Source: Campylobacter troglodytis (lineage in GTDB: Bacteria; Campylobacterota; Campylobacteria; Campylobacterales; Campylobacteraceae). From it: a stretch of 49,061 nt of DNA. Of the stretch, positions 1 through 8,605 are shown piece by piece. Position 1 is the first letter of the stretch; the number at the start of each line of letters is the position of its first letter. Both the position numbers and the translations under genes were made by a program. Below the pieces are notes generated by a model. That model ran no database searches and had not been told where the DNA came from. It was given only the letters and a program-made list of their open reading frames with translations. The DNA is taken from NCBI RefSeq assembly GCF_006864425.1, contig NZ_QHLI01000017.1:1-49061 (forward strand), in the 5' to 3' direction.

Positions 1-107
1 ACAAATATTTTAAAATTTCCCTTACATTTAGCTAAATTCGGAAACGGATTTTTTGTTTTTCATAGGCGTCAACTTAAAAATCCTTTGGTTTAAGTTTAAT
101 TTAACCC
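1..107 (-). mobile_element. Left-end fragment of a decayed IS1595-type element (type B)
   Basis: Reading the minus strand from 107, the sequence starts with the end AAATTAAACTTAAACC and then closely follows the first 100 bases of the copies at 7,266 and 29,525, including the ATGAAAAACAAA-like start and the shared run AAATGTAAGGGAAATTTTAA. The rest of the element lies beyond the left edge of the window. Only the presumed N-terminal transposase part is visible, with no usable reading frame. Confidence 0.6.
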
Positions 108-339
108 AAAAATTCAAAGCTTTAAATTTTCAAGCAAGTTAAATAAGCACATTAAAGCCTCTGTTCTAAGTTTCTAAAAGTCTAAGTATATAAAATTTAA
201 GGAAATTATAAAAATTCAAGCATTCCCACTAGACAAATCAAAAAGTCCAAGTTGAAGACTAAGTAATTTAAATTCAATAAACAAAGAAATTCAAGCTAAC
301 TCAAACATTGCAAAAGCCTCAATCTGAGCTTGAAATTTT
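108..339. other. AT-rich spacer between two IS remnants
   Basis: No reading frame, RNA gene or clear promoter is visible. The stretch is AT-rich and contains repeated AAATTCAAG-type words seen throughout the window. Confidence 0.5.
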
Positions 340-1172
340 GGCGATTGATACTTTTAGCTAAAATGAGCTAGGATTTTTCCTAAGCCATTTTAACAAAATT
401 TTATACAAAGTTTCGTTTTTAACCTTGACATTAGATCTAAATTCAGTTTCCTTCAAATGAAGGTAGAAAAATTCCTTTGCCGTGAAACTGACCTAAACTA
501 ACCTTCGCAAAACCCAAGAAATTCACAATTTTGTTTATGTGGCTTCGTCCCTTTGCAAACTCGAATTTGGCGTGTTTGACCCTATAATGTGCATTTGCTC
601 CTTCTACTACGCAGTTGCAAGACGAAACGAAGCAAAAAATCTATCAAAGCACCGTAGGATTTTAATCCATCGCTGTAAATTTCACTTTCTTTAAGCTCCG
701 CAAAGTCCTTTATAATCGGCAGTAGCTCTTTGGCATAGCAAGTGTTTGAATATATAAACTCGTGCGATTGCGTTTTAGCATTACTTCTCGCAAAGGGACA
801 AGAGGCTTAACGAAGTAAAAATATAGGTGTCTTTTTCTAGCCCCACGCCCACGCTTGCCACGCACCCTTTTTGCACCGAAATAACTTTCATCAATTTCAA
901 TCTCACCGCTCATTTTCTAAAGAAACTTCGTTTTGCTGATTTTTTCGCATTCTTTTGCGATTAAAAGCCTTATTTGTTGCACTATCCTATTCACGCAAGG
1001 GCGAAAAACCTTGCATAAATCAGCGATTTTGCTTACGCAAATGTCAGCACAAAAGCACTCTAAAATTGCTAAAATTTCCACTCAGAAATGTAGGGCAAAA
1101 ATATATACTTGTTTAACATCGATTTTACCAAGCTTTCAGCCGTAATTATATCAGCTAAAAGTATCAATCGCC
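340..1172 (-). mobile_element. Decayed IS1595-family insertion sequence (type A)
   Basis: Both ends carry the 20-bp inverted repeat GGCGATTGATACTTTTAGCT (340-359 and, reversed, 1,153-1,172). On the minus strand the interior reads, across frameshifts, as an ISXO2/IS1595-like transposase: a DICVSKIADLCK segment, then GEIEIDESYFGAKR at 710-913, then HINKIVNFLGFAKV near the C-terminus. The frame is broken several times, and mini-inserts lie at 601-638 and 784-820. The flanks, TGAAATTTT on the left and TAAAATTTT on the right, resemble an imperfect target duplication. The element is judged inactive. Confidence 0.75.
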
Positions 1173-1248
1173 TAAAATTTTAATAAAAGCTTGTTATTTG
1201 CGTGATTTTATTTAAAATTCACATCCCAAAAGGCTAAATTTAAAGGCT

Positions 1249-1890
1249 TTAAACCTTGATTAAGCCATTTTTATCTATTTTATAAATTGTATCGCACATT
1301 GAAGCTAGGGTGTTGTCGTGGGTTACAAAGAGCAAGGCAGCAGAGTTTTCTTTGACATAGCTTTTAAGGATGTTGATGACATTTTTTGCATTATCAGAGT
1401 CTAAATTTCCTGTTGCCTCATCTGCAAAGATGATCTTTGGCTTCTTGCAAAGCACACGGGCTATGCTAACCCTTTGCTGCTGCCCTCCGCTTAATTTTCC
1501 AATCTTTGTACCCAAAAGTTCATAGATTCCAAGCCTTTCAAGCAAGGAATTATCAAGCTCAGCCTTGCTTAAAACAGTGGCTAGTTCGATATTTTCAAGT
1601 GCCGAAAAGCCTTTAAAAAGATAGTGCATTTGAAAGATAATGCCAAAGAAATACCTTCTTATGTGAAGTCTTTCGTTTTCGTTTAATTCATATAAATCAT
1701 AATTTTGAAAAAAGATCTTACCAAATTTGGGTCTTAAAAGGCTTGATAAGATGTGCAAGAGTGTAGATTTACCGCAACCGCTACTGCCTTGGATGGCTAT
1801 GCAGTCTTTTTCAAACAGCTCTAAATTTAAGTTTTGAAAAAGCACATAATCAAAGCTGTGGCTTAAATTCTGTGCTTTTAAAAGAGTCAT
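1249..1890 (-). CDS. LolD-like ABC transporter ATP-binding protein
   Basis: This is a 213-residue ABC ATPase, the usual size for the LolD/MacB/FtsE class. All nucleotide-binding motifs are present: Walker A GSSGCGKST (35-43), signature LSGGQQQR (132-139), Walker B IIFADEATG (152-160) and the switch histidine in FVTHD (H190). The class powers lipoprotein release or MacB-type export with a separate membrane partner, and none is encoded next to it here. Its ATG overlaps the tsf stop by four bases (ATGA), so it is translationally coupled and is the last gene of the rpsB-tsf unit. By recall, C. jejuni has the same order. The class is secure; the substrate is unknown. Confidence 0.88.
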   Translation of the reverse strand: MTLLKAQNLSHSFDYVLFQNLNLELFEKDCIAIQGSSGCGKSTLLHILSSLLRPKFGKIFFQNYDLYELNENERLHIRRYFFGIIFQMHYLFKGFSALENIELATVLSKAELDNSLLERLGIYELLGTKIGKLSGGQQQRVSIARVLCKKPKIIFADEATGNLDSDNAKNVINILKSYVKENSAALLFVTHDNTLASMCDTIYKIDKNGLIKV

Positions 1891-2963
1891 TTCATTTGTG
1901 CAGCCACTTCTGCTGCAAAGTCCTCGCTCTTTTTTTCAAGTCCTTCTCCAACCTCAAAGCGAACAAATTCTATGATCTCAAAGCTAGCTCCAAATTCTTT
2001 TTGCTTTTCAGCAATGACTTGCTCGACAGTTTTTTTATCATCCATAACAAAAAACTGCCCTAAAAGAGTAAGCTTACTGTCAAGTTGTGAATTTTCAGCT
2101 ATGAAGCTATTTAATTTGCCTACAATTATCTTATCCCAAATTTGCTCTGGCTTTTTTTGAGTCTTTAACTCAGCCTTTATCTCATCCTCTGCTTGTTTTA
2201 AAATGTCCTCTGTTAGTTCTTTGCGACTAGCAAATTTTGGAATTTTATGCTCTGGCTTGTTTGGATCTTTAAGCCTTCTTCTTTCTTCATTCTCCTTTTC
2301 AAGCTCAGCTACAAGGGCTTTGTATTCACTTTTTATAAACTCATCATCTAAATTCTTATAAGATAAATAGCTAGGCTTCATAGCAGCTATATGCATACAA
2401 ACTTGCTTTAAAAAGGGCAGAATTTTTTGAGCTACTTGCTCGTTAGAAGCCGTAGCAGCTATGATTACACCAACTCTTCCATTTGTGTGTATGTAGCCAT
2501 TTACCACTCCATTTAAGCCAGCTTTAAGAGTAACAAATCTTCTTACTACTAAATTCTCGCCTATGGTTGCAATTTGTGAATTTAAATACTCCTCAAAGCT
2601 TACTCCGTTGATTACGCTAGTTTTAAGCTCCTCTGTTGTTGTGAATTTCTTGCTTTGAATGTGAGCTGTGGTGTCTTTTGCTAGGGTAATAAACTGTTCG
2701 TTTTTGGCTACAAAGTCTGTTTCTGAATTTATCTCAGTCAGTGTGGCTAATTTATAATCCTCATCCACCTTAACGCTAACTAGCCCCTCAGCTGCAAGCC
2801 TATCTGCCTTTTTTGCAGCCTTTCCAAGCCCCTTTTCTCTTAGATGCTGCACAGCCTTTTGAAAATCTCCTTCGCATTCTATCAAAGCATTTTTGCAATC
2901 AAGCATACCAGCTCCTGTGCTTTCTCTAAGCTCCTTTACCATTTGTGCACTTATCTCAGCCAT
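1887..2963 (-). CDS. tsf: Translation elongation factor Ts
   Basis: EF-Ts is the guanine-nucleotide exchange factor for EF-Tu. The N-terminal UBA-like region carries the typical [12 protein letters not shown] motif and is followed by the EF-Tu-contacting [10 protein letters not shown] segment. At 358 residues it is longer than the roughly 280-residue E. coli protein. The extra length is a charged insert ([19 protein letters not shown] region, about residues 225-245) and extended C-terminal segments, as in other campylobacterotes. It overlaps the rpsB end by eight bases and the ABC ATPase start by four, so the three genes form one tightly coupled transcription unit. Confidence 0.97.
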   Translation of the reverse strand: MAEISAQMVKELRESTGAGMLDCKNALIECEGDFQKAVQHLREKGLGKAAKKADRLAAEGLVSVKVDEDYKLATLTEINSETDFVAKNEQFITLAKDTTAHIQSKKFTTTEELKTSVINGVSFEEYLNSQIATIGENLVVRRFVTLKAGLNGVVNGYIHTNGRVGVIIAATASNEQVAQKILPFLKQVCMHIAAMKPSYLSYKNLDDEFIKSEYKALVAELEKENEERRRLKDPNKPEHKIPKFASRKELTEDILKQAEDEIKAELKTQKKPEQIWDKIIVGKLNSFIAENSQLDSKLTLLGQFFVMDDKKTVEQVIAEKQKEFGASFEIIEFVRFEVGEGLEKKSEDFAAEVAAQMK

Positions 2964-3765
2964 TGTCTTTTTCCTCTTTAAAGTATTCCTCGTTAAACTC
3001 CTCGCTTAAAGCCTCTTCTAAGAGCTCTTGCTTTTCCTCCTCGCTTGCTGGGGCTTCTTCGCTTGGTGCTAGGTCTGCATCTTGTTCTCTTAAATTCTTG
3101 CCCTCATTTATGGCATTTGCCATTTCTTGACAAAATAACTGCACAGAACGAATAGCATCATCATTGCCAGGAATTGGATAAGTAATGAGATCAGGATCGC
3201 AGTTTGTATCAAGGGGAGCAACGACAGGAATTTTCAAGCGATTTGCTTCTTGTACTGCTATTTTTTCTTTCACTGTGTCTATGACAAAAAGCAGATCTGG
3301 TTGGGTTTTAAGATAGCGAACCCCTCCTAGATAATCAAGCAGTTTTTCCTTTTTTCTAGTAAGCATCAAGGCTTCTTTTTTTGTTAAGAGATTAACAGAG
3401 CCATCCTCTTCCATCTTTTCTATGATTTCAAGCTTACGAATAGACTGTTTTATGGTGCCAAAATTTGTCATCATACCACCAAGCCAACGGTGATTAACAT
3501 AGGGCATACCACATTTTTCAGCATATTCTTTTATGGCTAGGCTTGCTTGTTTTTTAGTACCTACAAAGAGTACTGTTTTGCCCTCTGCTGCTAAATCTCG
3601 GACTATATTATAAGTATAGCGGAAGTAGCGAAGTGTTTTTTGAAGGTCTATGACATAAATGCCCTTTCTTTCGCCAAAGATGAATTTTTTCATCTTGGGA
3701 TTCCACCTTCTTGTTTGATGCCCAAAATGCACTCCGCATTCGAGCAAATCTCTCATTGTTACCAT
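2956..3765 (-). CDS. rpsB: 30S ribosomal protein S2
   Basis: S2 joins the small subunit late and contacts S1. The 269-residue protein starts [20 protein letters not shown], the near-invariant S2 N-terminus, and retains [10 protein letters not shown] and [10 protein letters not shown]. The C-terminal 40 residues are a family-variable acidic tail. An AAGGAG ribosome-binding site lies six bases before the ATG. A TATAAT promoter and a leader hairpin lie upstream. It is the first gene of rpsB-tsf-ABC ATPase. By recall, C. jejuni has cfa between rpsB and petC; that gene is absent here. Confidence 0.97.
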   Translation of the reverse strand: MVTMRDLLECGVHFGHQTRRWNPKMKKFIFGERKGIYVIDLQKTLRYFRYTYNIVRDLAAEGKTVLFVGTKKQASLAIKEYAEKCGMPYVNHRWLGGMMTNFGTIKQSIRKLEIIEKMEEDGSVNLLTKKEALMLTRKKEKLLDYLGGVRYLKTQPDLLFVIDTVKEKIAVQEANRLKIPVVAPLDTNCDPDLITYPIPGNDDAIRSVQLFCQEMANAINEGKNLREQDADLAPSEEAPASEEEKQELLEEALSEEFNEEYFKEEKDNG

Positions 3766-3795
3766 TTTTTCTCCTTATAGTTTAGCTTTTTCCTC

Positions 3796-3834
3796 CACGT
3801 CCCTTGTTTTACTAAGCTAAGAAGGATTGACGTG
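3796..3834 (-). promoter_or_regulatory. Inverted-repeat leader ahead of rpsB, candidate autoregulatory element
   Basis: The rpsB leader can fold into a hairpin. CACGTC pairs with GACGTG as the outer stem (3,796-3,801 with 3,829-3,834) and CCTT pairs with AAGG inside (3,802-3,805 with 3,822-3,825), with a three-base bulge on one side. It lies between the promoter and the ribosome-binding site. rpsB leaders bound by S2 are known in several bacterial groups. That this one is bound is an inference. Confidence 0.45.
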
Positions 3835-3853
3835 TGTGAATTTTAAAAAATGA

Positions 3854-3859
3854 ATTATA
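3854..3859 (-). promoter_or_regulatory. Promoter -10 box for rpsB-tsf
   Basis: TATAAT on the minus strand, preceded by GC (GCTATAATTC) and an A/T-rich upstream stretch. This is the typical Campylobacter sigma-70 pattern, which lacks a strong -35. It lies about 90 bases before the rpsB ATG, leaving room for the leader hairpin. Confidence 0.55.
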
Positions 3860-3876
3860 GCAAAGTTAAGATTATT

Positions 3877-3908
3877 TTATTCTTAGATCTAAAAAGATCT
3901 AAGAATAA
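3877..3908 (-). terminator. Palindromic hairpin after petC
   Basis: A perfect 14-bp inverted repeat with a four-base loop (arms 3,877-3,890 and 3,895-3,908, core AGATCTAAGAATAA) starts five bases after the petC stop. The stem is AT-rich and no clear U-tract follows on the minus strand, so efficiency is uncertain. Its position between petC and the rpsB promoter suits a terminator. Confidence 0.55.
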
Positions 3909-3912
3909 ATTT

Positions 3913-5088
3913 TTAGTGAAGCTCAGACCAAACCTTTCTTTTCCACAAAATCGCAAAGACGCTTAAGATAACAAAGAAGATCATAATATAAACTCCAAGG
4001 CTTTGTCTTTCTTCTTTCTTGCTATCTCCAACTTGTTCCATATAAGCAATTACGCTTGTTTGAGCTTCTTGGGTTAAACCAACCCTTGGCATAGCGGTTC
4101 CTGGAAGCACTTTTTGAGTGTTGTTGATGAAGTTATTAAGGTATTCTGTGCTTCTTGATCGGATCATTATAGAAAGATCAGGTGGCACAGAGCCTAAATA
4201 GCCCTTAAGATCATTCATATCAGACAAAGCTTTAAAATCATCATATCTCATATTATGACAGCGACCACAAGCTTCTACGAAATTATGCTTATTTTTAGCA
4301 AAGACAAAATCCTTTTCTATGAATTTTTCCCTTTGAGCCTCGCTTAGATCTTCCATCTTGGCATATTTATCATTAAGCTCAGCTCTAATGCCCTCATCAA
4401 CTCCCTTTTCATAGTCCTTTCCAACTTCTTTGAGATAGGCTATGACATCGGCTACATTTTGACTAACAACCTCTCTTTCCTCTCCGCTCATTTCTTCATT
4501 ATAAGCTGTCATTATAAAGGCATCTCCAAATTTATGATCTACCTTTAAAGCCAAAGAAGGATACATAATCAAAGCCGCAAAGAACTTCTCATCATAAAGC
4601 AGACCAGAAGCACTGAGATCAGGCGGCATAACCCCATAAGCTGAGGAATCAGGAATGGCACTTTCAAGCCCTGCTATTTTAAGGCTATGACAAGCAGAAC
4701 AGTTTGTTTGGAAAAACTCAGAGCCTCTATTGGCATCGCCCTTGGCTAGGTCTATATTATCCACCCTTTCCCAAAGCCATTCATTTGTGCCTAGGTATTT
4801 TTGAGCCTTTTCAAGTGCCTCAGATGCACCTTGTAGCTTAGCCTCTGCTGATTTTATGGCTTCTTCGTTATTTGATTTTTTAATCTTATCAAGTTCTATT
4901 TGAGCTTGATTAAGCTCATTTTGCCTTTGATCTACCAGACTTTTAGCAAAGCTTATATCCTCTTTTGCAAAGTCAAAATTTGCAGGTGCAACATGAGGGT
5001 GCATAACAGAATGTGCATAAGGCTCAACACCCCAATAAACAAGTGCTGTAAATATCAGCACCACAAAAAAGATCTTAAACTCTCTCAT
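3913..5088 (-). CDS. petC: Ubiquinol-cytochrome c reductase, diheme cytochrome c subunit
   Basis: This is the cytochrome c subunit of the bc1 complex, passing electrons from the Rieske centre to soluble cytochrome c. Two haem c motifs are present, CSACH (130-134) and CGRCH (274-278), so it is the campylobacterote diheme form rather than classical mono-haem c1. An N-terminal hydrophobic segment (about 5-20) is followed by an alanine/glutamate-rich coiled coil (about 44-97). A C-terminal membrane anchor (about 366-384) precedes a basic tail. MPPDL in the first domain and AMPR in the second may supply methionine ligands. It overlaps petB by four bases (ATGA) and is the last gene of petABC. Confidence 0.93.
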   Translation of the reverse strand: MREFKIFFVVLIFTALVYWGVEPYAHSVMHPHVAPANFDFAKEDISFAKSLVDQRQNELNQAQIELDKIKKSNNEEAIKSAEAKLQGASEALEKAQKYLGTNEWLWERVDNIDLAKGDANRGSEFFQTNCSACHSLKIAGLESAIPDSSAYGVMPPDLSASGLLYDEKFFAALIMYPSLALKVDHKFGDAFIMTAYNEEMSGEEREVVSQNVADVIAYLKEVGKDYEKGVDEGIRAELNDKYAKMEDLSEAQREKFIEKDFVFAKNKHNFVEACGRCHNMRYDDFKALSDMNDLKGYLGSVPPDLSIMIRSRSTEYLNNFINNTQKVLPGTAMPRVGLTQEAQTSVIAYMEQVGDSKKEERQSLGVYIMIFFVILSVFAILWKRKVWSELH

Positions 5089-6335
5089 TTGCTCTCCTTT
5101 TTTCTTTCCATATTAGTAATTACAGGTAGTGCAACAAGCAAGAGCAATAAAAACACTATGGATGAATAAAAGCCCACCCAGGCATTAATGCCAGTTGGAG
5201 GCAACTTGCCATAAACTGTTAAAACTATAAGATCTACAAGTAGAATCCAAAACCACCAAAAAAAGAGCGGTCTATGATGTGCTGGCTTTACCACATCGCT
5301 TCTATCAAGCCAGGGAAGCAAGAAAAATATCACCTGAGCTATACCAAAGGCAGCTAAGCCTATATCAAATGCCTTAATGCTACCCACATCAAAGAAGAAT
5401 CCACGCAAAACCTCATAACTCCACAAGAAATACCACTCAGGATAAATATGCGCCGGTGTTTTTAAGGCATCTGCTGGATCAAAATTAATAGGATCCATAG
5501 CAAAATTAAATTTAAAACACACTAAATAGAAAAAGAAGATCATAAAAAGACAGATATACATAAAGTCTTTTGCTAAAAACGCAGGCCAAAATGGAATAAC
5601 CTTTGAGCCTTTTACATCTCCGCTTTTATACTTTTGTGCTTCTATCTCAAAGTCAAGCTCCTCTGCTATTTCGTTATTTACATGGGGGATGCGAAGTGCA
5701 TAAAAGTGAAAAGCTATAATCATAATGATAACTATGGGAAGCAAACAAACATGAAGCATAAAAAAGCGAGTGAGCGTGGGATCGCTTACCGCATAATCAC
5801 CCCTAATCCAAACCACCAAGGCCTCACCTATGAAAGGTATGCCTCCAAAAAGATTTGTAATAACCTGAGCAGCCCAGTAACTCATCTGTCCCCAAGGAAG
5901 CATATATCCACTAAATGCCTCTGCTGAAAAGACCACAAACAAAAGCATACCGCTAAGCCAGATCATCTCTCGCCCTCTTTTATAAGAGCCATAGTAAATG
6001 CCTGTTAGCATATGAATATATATGATTAAAAAGATAATAGAAGCAGCCACTCCGTGCAAATGCCTCCACAGCCACCCATACTCAACCTCTTGCATAATGG
6101 TTTTATTCACACTATCAAAGGCCAAGGCTGTATCTGGTTTATAATACATAACCAAAAGCAAACCTGTTACAAACAGTATGGTAAATAGAACTGTTAAAAT
6201 AACGCCCATAGCCCAAAGAAAGTTAATTTGCTTTGGTATCCAATACTCAACCATAAGCACATTAATGAGCTTTTTTACGGCTAGTCTTTGATCTAGCCAA
6301 TCAATAATCCCTGTTGCCTTTCTAACCTGTGCCAT
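5085..6335 (-). CDS. petB: Ubiquinol-cytochrome c reductase, cytochrome b subunit
   Basis: Cytochrome b is the membrane core of the bc1 complex, holding the two b haems and the quinol and quinone sites. The 416-residue polytopic protein has the paired haem-ligand histidines in helix B (WRHLHG and YIHML) and in helix D (MLHVC and AFHFY). The quinol-oxidation motif PEWYFLW is in the C-terminal half. It starts one base after the petA stop and overlaps petC, so petABC is one operon. N- and C-terminal cytochrome b halves are fused in one chain, as usual in proteobacteria. The function is secure. Confidence 0.96.
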   Translation of the reverse strand: MAQVRKATGIIDWLDQRLAVKKLINVLMVEYWIPKQINFLWAMGVILTVLFTILFVTGLLLVMYYKPDTALAFDSVNKTIMQEVEYGWLWRHLHGVAASIIFLIIYIHMLTGIYYGSYKRGREMIWLSGMLLFVVFSAEAFSGYMLPWGQMSYWAAQVITNLFGGIPFIGEALVVWIRGDYAVSDPTLTRFFMLHVCLLPIVIIMIIAFHFYALRIPHVNNEIAEELDFEIEAQKYKSGDVKGSKVIPFWPAFLAKDFMYICLFMIFFFYLVCFKFNFAMDPINFDPADALKTPAHIYPEWYFLWSYEVLRGFFFDVGSIKAFDIGLAAFGIAQVIFFLLPWLDRSDVVKPAHHRPLFFWWFWILLVDLIVLTVYGKLPPTGINAWVGFYSSIVFLLLLLVALPVITNMERKKESK

Positions 6336-6336
6336 C

Positions 6337-6840
6337 TTATGCCTCCGCTATCATTTGTTGATACTCAGGTCCCTCCTCGCCAAGGACGAGTTTGTTTCCC
6401 TCTATCTTAAAAGGTGGTATTGCAAGCGGGGCTGGTGGAGGACCGAAGACATTCTTGCCATTCAGATCAAACTCCCCTCCATGACAGGCGCATTTAAAAA
6501 GCCCCTCGCTTGCTATATAAGAAGGTATACAGCCTAAATGTGTGCAAAGTCCTATCATCACAGCATATGAGGCATTTTCTATAAGCACCTCTCTTTTTGG
6601 ATCCTTAGCCATAGCCTCGCTCTTTTTTAGTATGAAGATGGGCTTTTTACGCCATTCTATGGTCCTAAGCTCTCCTTCTTGCATACTAGATAAATCCACT
6701 GTGGTAAAGCCTGCTGCTCTAACACTAGGAAGAGGATCCCAGGTCTTTTTCATAGCAAGTAGAGAAAATGCCCCACCCACAGCAGCCACAGTCCCAAACG
6801 CAAAGCCTATAAAGCTTCGTCTGCCCTCGTTTGTAGCCAT
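6337..6840 (-). CDS. petA: Ubiquinol-cytochrome c reductase, Rieske iron-sulfur subunit
   Basis: The Rieske protein accepts the first electron from quinol. Both cluster-binding boxes are intact: CTHLGC (99-104) and CACHGG (117-122). They supply two Cys and two His ligands, plus the two disulfide cysteines. The N-terminus has a twin-arginine-like signal, GRRSFIGFAFG, followed by one membrane anchor (about 9-30). Length is 167 residues, normal for the family. A GGAAAAC-type ribosome-binding site precedes the ATG and a TATAAT box lies about 30 bases upstream. It is the first gene of petABC. Confidence 0.96.
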   Translation of the reverse strand: MATNEGRRSFIGFAFGTVAAVGGAFSLLAMKKTWDPLPSVRAAGFTTVDLSSMQEGELRTIEWRKKPIFILKKSEAMAKDPKREVLIENASYAVMIGLCTHLGCIPSYIASEGLFKCACHGGEFDLNGKNVFGPPPAPLAIPPFKIEGNKLVLGEEGPEYQQMIAEA

Positions 6841-6868
6841 TGTTTTCCTTTCAAAAAGTTTTTATAAA

Positions 6869-6874
6869 ATTATA
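6869..6874 (-). promoter_or_regulatory. Promoter -10 box for petABC
   Basis: TATAAT followed by TTTA on the minus strand, 29 bases before the petA ATG, with phased T- and A-runs upstream as in Campylobacter sigma-70 promoters. Confidence 0.55.
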
Positions 6875-6884
6875 GTGTAACAAA

Positions 6885-7265
6885 AATTAAATAAATTTTT
6901 TCTTTATTTATAAAAAATTATTTCAACAAAACCTCATTTTCGATAAAATGTTTAAATTTAGAAAAAATTCTTCCTCATTTTAAGATAAAAACTATCTTTG
7001 ATTAGATCTTCTTGTGGCTTTATTTTTGTAAAAATAAGCCTTAATTGTTGCAAAATTCCTTAAATTCACAGTTTAAATTCAAGGCTTTAAGCATACTTGT
7101 AAATAAATTCTAACTGTAAATAAACAGTATAAAAGTCTTAAGATTTTATTGCAAAATACTGTTTAAAGAGTGTAAATTTAAATCTAAAATCTCATATTTT
7201 GGAAGTTTAAAAAAGCTTTAAAATAAGTTGAAAGCGTATTTAAGGTAAAGTGCTTTTAAGATAAG
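6885..7265. other. AT-rich intergenic stretch upstream of petA
   Basis: Beyond the petA promoter region nothing coding is seen. The stretch is very AT-rich with scattered AAATTCA words and no convincing inverted repeat. Confidence 0.4.
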
Positions 7266-8108
7266 ACTCAATTAAACTTAAACCAAAGGGCTTTTAAATT
7301 AACTCCTATAAAAAACAAAGCTTCGTTTCCGAATTTCGCCAAATGTAAGGGAAATTTTAAAGTTTTTTTACCTCGCCTCTCATGCCTCTTGCTTTGCAAG
7401 AAATCCTTGATTTAGAGGCTAAAAACGCTGGGCTTTGTCAAATTCGTCATCAAAGTTTGTGTAAAATCTTCAAAGAAATTTGCATTTTAACCCTTGAAGA
7501 ATGTGAAAAGTTTTCTAAAATGAGTGGTGAAATCGAAGAGGGTGAAAGTTATTTTAAAACAAAAGGAGTGTGTGGAAAAGGGGGCGTAGTGCTAACAATA
7601 AAACATCTGTGTTTTTATTTCGTTAAGCCTCTTGTAGTTCTGGGAGAAGGAATGCTAAACGCTAGGTTGGCGTTTATACACAGGTCATCGAATACTGCTT
7701 TGCCAAAGAGCTATTACAGATTATAAAGGACTTTGCAAAGCTTAACGAATGTGAAATTTAAAAGAAAACTTCAAAGCCTACGGCACCTTGATGGATTTTT
7801 TACTTCGCTTTGCTCGTCCCTTTGCAAGAAGGAGCGAATACACATTATAGAGTAAAACATTCTAAAAACGAGTTTGCAAAGGTACGAAGCCACATAAACG
7901 AAATTGTGAATTTTTTTGCTTCGTGCTATGCACTCGCAACTGCGTAGTAGAAGTTTGCGAAATTTAAACTTCCTAAATTTAAAGGCTAAAAGAGAAAATT
8001 TTGTCCTTCATTTAAAAAAACTTAATTAAGACGAAAATTTTAGAACAAAATTCCCATCAAAATTTATTAAAATTGATAATAAAAAATTCTGTTAAGTTTA
8101 ATTGATTC
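7266..8108 (+). mobile_element. Decayed IS1595-family insertion sequence (type B)
   Basis: The left end AGACTCAATTAAACTTAA and the right end, read inward as AGAATCAATTAAACTTAA, match at 17 of 18 positions. Between them is a broken ISXO2-like transposase: an N-terminal FPNFAKCKGNFK segment, EILDLEAKNAGLCQIRHQSL, then a damaged SGEIEEGESYFKTKG (canonical IEVDESYFG). The C-terminal HINEIVNF follows. Four mini-inserts of about 35-40 nt interrupt it at about 7,362-7,402, 7,616-7,652, 7,796-7,835 and 7,914-7,953. The open frame at 7,382-7,726 is a remnant and not a working gene. Confidence 0.75.
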
Positions 8109-8162
8109 TTAAAACAAAGCGTCTTTAAAATGCTTTTAAAATAAGCAAATTGTAAATATCTT

Positions 8163-8597
8163 TTAAGTTCTAGTAGAGTTTTTAAGCTCCAAGGCAGCCT
8201 TTTTTGCTAAGTGATCGCATCTTTCGTTAAATTCATGTCCTTTGTGGGCTTTGATCCAAAAGGCTGTGATCTTATGGGGCTTTGCTACAAGCACATATTC
8301 TCTCCACAAGGATACATTTTTTCTGCCCTTAAAATCCTTTTTTATCCAGTTTTCAAGCCACTCATTTATGCTTTGGACCATTAAATTTGAATCTGTGTAA
8401 AGTGCGACCTCGCAAGGTTCTTTCAAGGCTTTTAGTGCCTCTATGATGGCTTTTAGCTCCATTTGATTGTTGGTGGTATTTGCCCAAGCACCGCTTCCTA
8501 TTTTTTCGTGTTCTTTGTAGCGAAGTATGAAGGCCCAGCCTCCAAAGCCAGGATTATCAAGGCAAGCACCGTCTGTATAAATTTCAATCTTTTTCAT
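8163..8597 (-). CDS. rnhA: Ribonuclease HI
   Basis: RNase HI cuts the RNA strand of RNA-DNA hybrids. All catalytic residues are in place: D9 in YTDGAC, E47 in NQMELKA, D69 in LYTDSN, and D128 in ERCDHLAKKA. H118 in KAHKGH is equivalent to E. coli His124. The 144 residues are typical. It begins eight bases after the stop of the LapB-like gene and is co-transcribed with it. By recall, C. jejuni has the same pair followed by rnc; here an IS remnant lies downstream instead. Confidence 0.96.
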   Translation of the reverse strand: MKKIEIYTDGACLDNPGFGGWAFILRYKEHEKIGSGAWANTTNNQMELKAIIEALKALKEPCEVALYTDSNLMVQSINEWLENWIKKDFKGRKNVSLWREYVLVAKPHKITAFWIKAHKGHEFNERCDHLAKKAALELKNSTRT

Positions 8598-8605
8598 ATA
8601 AGTTC

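Noticed and set aside
710-913. 67-codon frame containing DESYFG as a gene
   Set aside because: It is one fragment of the broken transposase of the IS at 340-1,172, without N-terminal or C-terminal parts in frame.
7382-7726. 114-codon frame as a working gene
   Set aside because: It begins inside a mini-insert and has a damaged DDE core (EEGESYF instead of DESYFG); it is a piece of a decayed transposase.
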